NCBI GenBank assembly: GCA_022573485.1
Contig: JACZTW010000109.1
Location: 1 to 11,201 of the forward strand
Length of the DNA: 11,201 bases
Source of the DNA: Planctomycetota bacterium
GTDB taxonomy: Bacteria > Planctomycetota > Phycisphaerae > UBA1845 > CAIVHJ01
Direction: 5' to 3'
The notes below the pieces were generated by a model. That model was given only the letters and a program-made list of their open reading frames with translations. It searched no databases and had not been told where the DNA came from. This document shows, piece after piece, positions 6,130-11,201 of the stretch. A program made the translations under genes and the position numbers. The stretch's first letter is position 1. Each line of letters opens with the position of its first letter.

Positions 6130-6849
6130 TCAAGTGTCCCGGATGCGTTGCTGCAATCTCCACTCCGCGTATTCGAGATCATCGGGATAATCGATGTCGA
6201 CCACGGAGTCGGCGGGGGTGCGGTAGGGGATCACGATGCCGTCGTAGATGTTCTCCGTTGACATCAACGTGGCAATCCGCCACCAGTACACGGTGCCGTC
6301 GGGGTGGCAGAGTTCGGGCAAGTGCTGGCGGCTCTCGGTTGCGGACTTCGGCTTGTCGGGCACGATTCGATCGTCCTCGATGCGCAGAGCCCAGTAAGGG
6401 TGATGGTGGTACTTGGAGACGGAGACCACGGCGTCGGCATTTGGGTTTCCGTCGAGAAGTTTCCGCGAATCAGTCAGGTCGGCTGTGGTTCGCAGCGGGC
6501 AGGTTGGCTGGAGAACGCAGACCCACTGGAAATGCTGGTCGCGATTGTGCTGGTACCATTCGACGGCGTTACGGACGACCGCGGGTACCTCCACCGTGTC
6601 GCCGGAAAGCGCCGAATCGCGCATGAACGGCACGTCCGCGCCGGCGCCGCGGGCGAGTTCCGCGACGGTCGGGTCATCGGTCGAAACCACGACTGCATCG
6701 AAGAGTCCACTATCCTTGGCGACGCCAACCGCATGAACGACCAAAGGCTTGCCGGCCAGCAGGGCCACGTTTTTTCCGGGAAAGCGCGTGCTGCGTGCTT
6801 TGGCAGGTATGACGGCCAGATTCACTGCATCCGAAGCCGGCGCGGCCAT
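6130..6849 (-). CDS. Acylneuraminate cytidylyltransferase family protein (CMP-sugar synthetase)
   Basis: This 239-residue protein has the family's nucleotide-binding loop 'VIPAKARSTRFPGKN' (13-27), 'VVVSTDD' (53-59), 'LQPTCPLRT' (113-121) and the metal/sugar site near 'SVVDIDYPDDLEYAEW' (215-230). Such enzymes transfer CMP from CTP to a nonulosonic acid (Neu5Ac, pseudaminic, legionaminic acid) or to Kdo-like acids, providing donors for surface glycans. The first loop reads AKARSTRFPGKN, where most members have ARxGSKRxPGKN. Neither the sugar nor the synthase is visible nearby, so neuA, pseF and legF cannot be told apart. It starts at ATG 6849, 11 bases after the PLP gene stop, with AGGG as a possible ribosome binding site, and is the last gene of the minus-strand operon. 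It converges with aroB across a gap of 108 bases, in which I see no strong terminator. Confidence 0.88.
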   Translation of the reverse strand: MAAPASDAVNLAVIPAKARSTRFPGKNVALLAGKPLVVHAVGVAKDSGLFDAVVVSTDDPTVAELARGAGADVPFMRDSALSGDTVEVPAVVRNAVEWYQHNRDQHFQWVCVLQPTCPLRTTADLTDSRKLLDGNPNADAVVSVSKYHHHPYWALRIEDDRIVPDKPKSATESRQHLPELCHPDGTVYWWRIATLMSTENIYDGIVIPYRTPADSVVDIDYPDDLEYAEWRLQQRIRDT

Positions 6850-6860
6850 GCGGCAAGACC

Positions 6861-8669
6861 CTACATGTACGAGGCAAAGGGCTTGTAGTTCTTGATATAA
6901 CTGCGATGCCCTTCGAGGTCCAGATCCTCAATCATGCGATCGACTTCGGCAGCGGGCATGAACTTGTCCGTGAAGCCCGGATAGTCGGGATCGATCGTCA
7001 GCCGGGCGGCGTTGACGAAGTAGGCCATGAGCTGCTTGGGGTTCTCGGCGCCGACGGAGATGCGGATCGTGGTGAGATAAATACCCGCCTCGCGCTGTGC
7101 TTCTTCCGTCATTTCGGAATGTGATGTCAAGGCGGGGCATAACACAACCGTGTTCATTTGGCCCAAGCTCACCATGTGATTGTACATCGGGGCCAGACAA
7201 TCGAAGAACCGCTGGAAGACCTCGCGTGACAGCCCGGCCGAGTCCATGTCGATCGTGAACAGGGGGGCCGACATGCCGTAGCGCAGTACTTTTTGGGCGA
7301 TCGCATAATTGGAATTATGCTCCAGCGCGTTGCAGTTGACACGGATGTCGGGATGCGAGTCCAGAAACGTGGCCAGCATCTTGGTGGTGATGCACTTTGT
7401 TTTCATCCGCAAGTCGAGGGTCTTGATGCCGCTTAAGACGTCGAAGGCCTTGTCGGCATCGAGAAAAGCGCCCTTGATATAGTACACATCCCAGAAAAGC
7501 GTTTCTTCCCATCCGGTGCCGTCGTTCGGAGTGCCCTTGGGCATGAACATGTCGTCGTTGCGCCCGATGACCACGCCGGCCGTCGCGGTTCCGTGCCCGC
7601 AGAGGTCTTTGGTGTAACTATGAAGCACGTAGTCCGGCCGCTCTTCCGGATCATCGCGCATCAGCGGTTTGTTCAAGAAAGGAGTGCCGATCGTGGAATC
7701 CAACACCACTCGGCAGCCGGCCTGATGCGCGATCTTGCAAATCTCAGGAACATCGAGCACATAGCCGTGTGGATTGCACGGCGATTCGAGATAGATAAGG
7801 ATGTTACAGTGGCGCTCCAACGCCAGGCGATTCTTGTACTTCACTTGTTCCAGCAGAGCGGCGAACTCCTTGCCGGTGTACCCGTCGAACCACTCCAGAG
7901 TGACTTTCTGCTTGTTCTTTTTGGCAAACAAGTCGACCAAAAGCTGATAGGTGCCGCCGTAGGTATTCCGTGAGGAAATGATGATGTCTTCGAAGTTGAT
8001 CAAGTGTGTCAGAATCGCGTCAATGGCGGCCATGCCGCTGTTGAAATTGTACGCCCAATACTGGTTGGCCGAGGGGCCTGCTTCAATATCGACGATGTAG
8101 TTGGCCAGCGCGATCGAGGTGGGATTGAGCAGGCGCGTGTAGACTTGGTGCAGCAATTCCTTGCCCTTGAAGGCATCGTCAATCCATTCCGTGCAGGCGT
8201 AGATATACGTGGCGCTGCGGACGATCACCGGGTTGGCCGAGAAAATCGCGCTCACGTTGTCGAAGATCGAGTACGCGCCCTTTGCGCAAAGACTCGCATC
8301 GGTAAGCTCAAGACTCTGATAAGTCGCGCGGAAGGGATTCTGCAAGTTGTCGAGCAGCTTCGCCAATTGGAAGCACAGAAATTTCTTGGCGTTGAAGTAG
8401 GCGATCCGGTCCGTGCGATCCAATGTGCGAATTGTTCGGGACGTGATCTCCCACAGCTCGGTGATACTGAGTTGAGCCTCATAAAGGCGAACCACAGTAT
8501 CGAACATCGCCTGGCCGTACGGGCTGTCTTTGTCGATGCAAAAGTGCCGCAGTTGTTCTTCGGCGAGTCCTTCGATGGAAACAGCTTCGCTGGTGTGTCG
8601 CCGCGGCGAAATGATCCGGGCAGTGTCGATATCGACTTTGCCGTCCGGAGGGTTCTTTCTGATCATCAT
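6861..8669 (-). CDS. Cys/Met-metabolism (cystathionine gamma-synthase type) PLP-dependent enzyme with long N-terminal extension
   Basis: Of 602 residues, about 150-560 match the fold-type I trans-sulfuration family. Visible motifs are 'VYTRLLNPTSIALANYI' (176-192), 'FNSGMAAIDAIL' (209-220), 'NTYGGTYQLL' (235-244), 'LESPCNPHGYVLDV' (294-307), the PLP-pyridine Asp324 in 'VVLDSTIGTP', the Schiff-base Lys354 in 'HSYTKDLCGHG', and the substrate-carboxylate Arg536 in 'IRISVGAEN'. Usual members are near 400 residues; the first ~150 residues here are extra, predicted mainly helical, and I do not recognise a named domain in them. Core members of the family often read GHSD after the lysine; here it is GHGT. 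Reactions in the family include cystathionine synthase, lyase, and O-acyl-homoserine sulfhydrylase; none can be assigned. The operon places it between a lipoprotein and a CMP-sugar synthetase. A second ATG (8666) has better spacing from GGAG upstream than 8669. Confidence 0.85.
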   Translation of the reverse strand: MMIRKNPPDGKVDIDTARIISPRRHTSEAVSIEGLAEEQLRHFCIDKDSPYGQAMFDTVVRLYEAQLSITELWEITSRTIRTLDRTDRIAYFNAKKFLCFQLAKLLDNLQNPFRATYQSLELTDASLCAKGAYSIFDNVSAIFSANPVIVRSATYIYACTEWIDDAFKGKELLHQVYTRLLNPTSIALANYIVDIEAGPSANQYWAYNFNSGMAAIDAILTHLINFEDIIISSRNTYGGTYQLLVDLFAKKNKQKVTLEWFDGYTGKEFAALLEQVKYKNRLALERHCNILIYLESPCNPHGYVLDVPEICKIAHQAGCRVVLDSTIGTPFLNKPLMRDDPEERPDYVLHSYTKDLCGHGTATAGVVIGRNDDMFMPKGTPNDGTGWEETLFWDVYYIKGAFLDADKAFDVLSGIKTLDLRMKTKCITTKMLATFLDSHPDIRVNCNALEHNSNYAIAQKVLRYGMSAPLFTIDMDSAGLSREVFQRFFDCLAPMYNHMVSLGQMNTVVLCPALTSHSEMTEEAQREAGIYLTTIRISVGAENPKQLMAYFVNAARLTIDPDYPGFTDKFMPAAEVDRMIEDLDLEGHRSYIKNYKPFASYM

Positions 8670-8690
8670 CGTTCTCCACTCTGCGGGGCA

Positions 8691-9359
8691 TCAGCTCGTA
8701 GGTGCGGGCGGCGGACCGAGAGAAACTGCATACACACGCCAATAACCGTTCTGGGTTTTTGAAAGTGCAAACCGAATGTTGACACCGCGTCTCCGGCGCA
8801 CAGGGCCGTCAAACTCCGCAGCCGGCAGGACGTAATTGACCACCTGGATAGGGTGATACTTTTCAGGCAATCGCGGGTCGATTTTCGATTGGGAGGTCAT
8901 CCTCGCCCTGGCCGCCTCGAACTCATCGTCGAAGGATTCCGCGTAGTAGTGGAGTGCCGGCGCCCAACCTCTGACGATACCGAAGAAGAGACCATCGCGG
9001 TCTAAATGCCGGCCTCGCTCTGAGGTGTCGGCGCGACTGCGGAGCAAGTCGACGTTGGCCAGTCGGCATTGCAGTTTCATCAAGTCTTTCCATTCCGGCG
9101 AGTTGACTTTGGTACGCACGTCCTCGCGAATTGCGCTCAGGAGCACCCACACGACTTGTTCCGGCGTGGCGTTCTCATCAAGCGTCATCCCGTGAGAAGT
9201 CACGACGTCGTTCGAGGCGGGTACATAATCCCTGACCTCTTGGTCGCTGCGATCCGTACATCCACACGCCCAAACTAGGCCTGTGGTGACAACAATTCCA
9301 CAGGCGGTCAAGCGATCAAGCGGCGACCGGCGATGTCTTGAGAAACGGTGGAGAACCAT
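8691..9359 (-). CDS. Putative lipoprotein of unknown function
   Basis: From ATG 9359 the protein is 222 residues. A basic N-terminus ('HRFSRHRRSPLDR') is followed by a hydrophobic stretch ('ACGIVVTTGLVWACGC') and a likely lipobox VWAC, with Cys as the lipidated residue and a second Cys two residues later. Trp in the lipobox is unusual, so export is likely but the lipid anchor is not certain. The mature part begins with polar residues, then 'ENATPEQVVWVLLSAIREDV', a helical segment common in secreted proteins of unknown function, and ends 'NGYWRVYAVSLGPPPAPTS', a beta-strand-like end. I do not recognise the family. A TTG start at 9395 would add 12 residues; ATG is preferred. It is the first gene of a minus-strand operon, 21 bases before the PLP gene. 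Confidence 0.65.
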   Translation of the reverse strand: MVLHRFSRHRRSPLDRLTACGIVVTTGLVWACGCTDRSDQEVRDYVPASNDVVTSHGMTLDENATPEQVVWVLLSAIREDVRTKVNSPEWKDLMKLQCRLANVDLLRSRADTSERGRHLDRDGLFFGIVRGWAPALHYYAESFDDEFEAARARMTSQSKIDPRLPEKYHPIQVVNYVLPAAEFDGPVRRRRGVNIRFALSKTQNGYWRVYAVSLGPPPAPTS

Positions 9360-9413
9360 CGCCACGGAGCTTAGCACAATGGACTTGCGATGCAAAGTCC
9401 GTATTCGCGGTTC

Positions 9414-9442
9414 TTGCCGTCGTCCGAAGACTGGATTAGACT
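9414..9442 (+). promoter_or_regulatory. Possible sigma-70-type promoter for the HIT gene
   Basis: TTGCCG (9414-9419) and TAGACT (9437-9442) are separated by 17 bases, each matching 4 of 6 consensus positions. They sit in the 93-base divergent gap between the lipoprotein start (9359, minus strand) and the HIT start (9453). The predicted start of transcription would fall only a few bases before ATG 9453, leaving almost no leader, which weakens the call. Confidence 0.25.
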
Positions 9443-9452
9443 GTGCGTCATC

Positions 9453-9971
9453 ATGCCGGAGATGAATCCCAATCTGTGGGCTCCCTGGCGTTCGGAGTAC
9501 ATCCGGTCGCTCGGCGCCGAGGCGGATGGTGAGGATTGCTTCCTTTGCGGCTATGCGGTTGACGAGGCTCGCGATTCCCAGAATCGGGTTATTTGCCGAT
9601 CAACGGAAGTTATGGCAGTGATGAATCGCTACCCGTATACCAATGGGCATTTGATGCTCGCGCCTGTGCGTCATGTGGGCACGTTGGACGAGTTGTCGGA
9701 CCGCGAACTCGGTGCAGTGACCATTCTGATCCGTGACAGCATTAAAATGTTGGCCATCGCGGTCTCGGCCCAGGGCTACAATGTCGGACTGAATCTTGGG
9801 CGTTGTGCCGGAGCGGGCCTGCCGGGGCACGTCCATTGGCATGTGGTTCCGCGCTGGAATGGCGACACGAACTTCATGACCATCGTAGGCAGCACCCGGG
9901 TAATCGCTGAATCCCTAGATGAAGTTCACGACCGGCTGCGCACCGCGGCAGCGGAATTAGGCTTGGTATGA
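9453..9971 (+). CDS. HIT-family nucleotide hydrolase/phosphorylase
   Basis: This 172-residue protein carries the histidine triad in 'GHVHWHVVPRWNGD', where the middle His is the nucleophile for AMP transfer. It has a Cys pair in 'DCFLCGY', which with a His can bind zinc. The N-terminus 'NPNLWAPWRSEYI' and the 'RYPYTNGHLMLAPVRHV' strand are typical of the long HIT branch that includes Ap4A phosphorylase/hydrolase-like proteins. The likely substrate is a dinucleoside polyphosphate or adenylylated compound; this is family inference. Two Met starts lie at 9453 and 9462. For the second, GGAG abuts the ATG and is too close to serve, so 9453 is preferred. The stop TGA 9969-9971 overlaps the next start (ATGA). 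Confidence 0.87.
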   Translation: MPEMNPNLWAPWRSEYIRSLGAEADGEDCFLCGYAVDEARDSQNRVICRSTEVMAVMNRYPYTNGHLMLAPVRHVGTLDELSDRELGAVTILIRDSIKMLAIAVSAQGYNVGLNLGRCAGAGLPGHVHWHVVPRWNGDTNFMTIVGSTRVIAESLDEVHDRLRTAAAELGLV

Positions 9972-10600
9972 CGAGTCAGACTCGAGAGACGACGGGGCGC
10001 GTGGCTTGCTACGGAGTGACCCGTGAATCCTGCATGGGACGGACCCATGCCGAAAAAGCCTGGGAAGGATTGGCGCCGTTTGATTTTGACCATCGACGGA
10101 TCCTGGCCAGTTCCGCTTTCAGACGATTGCAATATAAGACTCAAGTCTTGGTATCCCCGCGCGGGGATCATGTTCGAACACGTCTGACACACACGCTTGA
10201 AGTGGCGAGTTTCGCCCGACTGCTGGCACAAGCGCTGGAAGTGAATGTGTCGCTGGCGGAAGTGGCGGCGCTGGCCCACGACCTGGGGCACCCGCCTTTC
10301 GGTCACGCGGGAGAAGCGGCGCTCAATTACTTGATGCGTGAGCACCAAGGGTTCGAGCACAACGCCCAGTCGCTTCGCGTGGTCGAGTACTTGGAACACC
10401 CGTTCCCTCCATTTCGCGGGCTGAACTTGACCTACGAACTGCGCGAGGCCCTGGCCAAGCATCGAACCACCTATGATCGCCCGGCTGAGATCAAATCGGA
10501 AGATCCCGTCTTGACCCGGCTCATTGCTGACGGGCCACAGCCCACGATCGAAGGACAATTGGTGGCGGTCGCCGATCGCGTGGCGGAGAGCATTTTGTGA
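9968..10600 (+). CDS. dGTPase-like HD phosphohydrolase, C-terminally broken
   Basis: This 210-residue frame matches the deoxyguanosinetriphosphate triphosphohydrolase-like family. These enzymes remove tripolyphosphate from dNTPs and help control dNTP pools. Visible are 'FDHRRILASSAFRRLQYKTQVLV', 'GDHVRTRLTHTLEVA' (His75), 'ALAHDLGHPPFGHAGE' (His104-Asp105), 'GFEHNAQSLRVVEYLE', 'GLNLTYELREAL' and 'VAVADRVAESI' (Asp203). These are all the HD metal ligands of the family. Family members continue with an 'A/S-Y-N-T-H-D' segment and usually reach 370 or more residues. Here the homology stops near base 10,598, where the DNA becomes AT-rich, and TGA 10,598-10,600 follows. The break is most likely the contig join, not a real stop. 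Start ATG 9968 overlaps the HIT stop by 4 bases, so the two genes were co-translated. Confidence 0.85.
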   Translation: MTSQTRETTGRVACYGVTRESCMGRTHAEKAWEGLAPFDFDHRRILASSAFRRLQYKTQVLVSPRGDHVRTRLTHTLEVASFARLLAQALEVNVSLAEVAALAHDLGHPPFGHAGEAALNYLMREHQGFEHNAQSLRVVEYLEHPFPPFRGLNLTYELREALAKHRTTYDRPAEIKSEDPVLTRLIADGPQPTIEGQLVAVADRVAESIL

Positions 10601-10615
10601 AGATCTGTGAAGATC
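10596..10615. repeat. Perfect 10-bp tandem direct repeat at the composition break
   Basis: TGTGAAGATC occurs twice in tandem at 10596-10605 and 10606-10615, exactly where dGTPase homology ends and AT-rich DNA begins. It may be the overlap sequence by which an assembler joined two unrelated contigs, or a low-complexity sequencing artefact. Confidence 0.6.
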
Positions 10616-10630
10616 AATGTAACCACATAG

Positions 10631-11201
10631 ACCATTTGTAATGGGCTATTTGTAAAACAGCACAAAATTTTGTTGTGTTATGGTAAAATATATAATTTTC
10701 CTGTAACAGTTCTACGATTTTTTAATACTTATGGTCCTGGTCATTCATTAAATAATCCATATACAGGTATAATAGCTATATTCTTAAACAGATTATTAAA
10801 TCATCAAGCTCCTATTGTTTATGAAAATGGTCAACAAACAAGAGATTTTATTTCAGTACATGATGTAGTAAATGCTTGTATTGAAACAATGAAAAATGAT
10901 AAAACAAATGGACAAGTATTAAATATTGGAACTGGTATTCCAACTAAAATAAAAGACATAGCAATAAAGTTATCGGACATTACAAAAATTGATATACAAC
11001 CTAAAATTATAAATAAATATCGTAAAGGTGATATCCGTCATTGTTATGCATCAATAGATAAAATATCTAAACTATTAGACTGGAAACCAAAGATTAATTT
11101 ATATGATGGATTAAAAGAAGTAGTAGAATGGGCAAAAAAACAAGAAGTAGAAAATAAATTTAATATTGCACAAATGAAACTTGAAGAGAAAAACCTAATA
11201 T
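10631..11201 (+). CDS. NAD-dependent epimerase/dehydratase, C-terminal fragment (5' lost at the join, 3' outside window)
   Basis: One frame is open from after TAG 10628-10630 to the window end (190 codons, no start codon near its beginning). From about 10,676 it reads like an extended short-chain dehydrogenase: 'CYGKIYNFPVTVLRFFNTYGPGH', then the substrate-binding domain 'IVYENGQQTRDFISVHDVV', 'VLNIGTG', 'NKYRKGDIRHCYASIDK' and 'LLDWKPKINLYDGLKEVVEWA'. These fit UDP-glucose 4-epimerase/dTDP-glucose-4,6-dehydratase-type sugar-nucleotide enzymes. The N-terminal Rossmann part with GxxGxxG and the YxxxK motif is missing; homology starts only around 10,660-10,676. Codons are strongly A/T-ending, unlike every other gene in the window, so this piece most likely comes from another organism. 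Confidence 0.8.

Noticed and set aside
8004..8762. 252-codon plus-strand frame opposite the PLP enzyme
   Set aside because: Antisense shadow; the minus-strand frame has a complete set of PLP-enzyme motifs.
1..11201. CRISPR array, tRNA or rRNA genes
   Set aside because: No regularly spaced repeats, and no cloverleaf-like or ribosomal sequence recognised by eye on either strand.
10601..11201. AT-rich segment as a horizontally acquired island in the same genome
   Set aside because: Both flanking genes are truncated at the same point without any mobile-element signature; assembly chimerism is simpler.

Overview
Most of the window (about 1-10,598) is GC-rich bacterial DNA, densely packed and with short intergenic gaps. 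The gene content and style (a CitD-CitE fusion, MNT/HEPN and DUF433/DUF5615 toxin-antitoxin pairs, a long PLP enzyme beside a CMP-sugar synthetase, HIT-dGTPase overlap) suggest an uncultured environmental bacterium. A Planctomycetota-like or similar lineage is my guess, but nothing here proves it. From about 10,600 the DNA abruptly becomes AT-rich and carries an unrelated partial sugar-nucleotide epimerase. This looks like a contig join between two organisms.

Layout. (1) Bases 3-6,021, all on the plus strand, form a metabolic run: the 3' end of an MmgE/PrpD-family gene, a fused citrate lyase gamma+beta gene (citD-citE), the citrate lyase alpha gene (citF), and 3-dehydroquinate synthase (aroB). 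Between citDE and citF lies an accessory island with two complete two-gene toxin-antitoxin-type modules: MNT nucleotidyltransferase + HEPN, then DUF433 + DUF5615 (PIN-like). Between the two modules is a relic copy of the 3' end of citE. It encodes nearly the same C-terminal peptide as the intact gene but differs at many synonymous positions. The MNT/HEPN module is therefore bracketed by two diverged citE 3' ends. The HEPN gene carries an in-frame TAA, after which its natural C-terminus continues in the same frame. (2) Bases 6,130-9,359, on the minus strand, form a compact operon read from right to left: a small putative lipoprotein, a 602-residue Cys/Met-metabolism-type PLP enzyme with a long N-terminal extension, and an acylneuraminate-type cytidylyltransferase. 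(3) From about 9,453 on the plus strand, a HIT-family hydrolase overlaps a dGTPase-like HD phosphohydrolase by ATGA. The latter is cut off just after its last predicted metal ligand. (4) From about 10,600 to the end, AT-rich DNA encodes the C-terminal part of an NAD-dependent epimerase/dehydratase that runs off the window.

How they work together. CitDE and CitF supply all three structural subunits of an ATP-independent citrate (or citramalate-type) lyase. The prosthetic-group genes (citX, citG, citC) are not in this window. The toxin-antitoxin island is a later insertion into that operon. The minus-strand operon could serve cell-surface sugar activation, but the role of its PLP enzyme is not known. 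The best leads are the citE 3'-end duplication around the MNT/HEPN cassette, the nonsense codon in the HEPN gene, and a palindromic repeat inserted in frame in the CitE domain.
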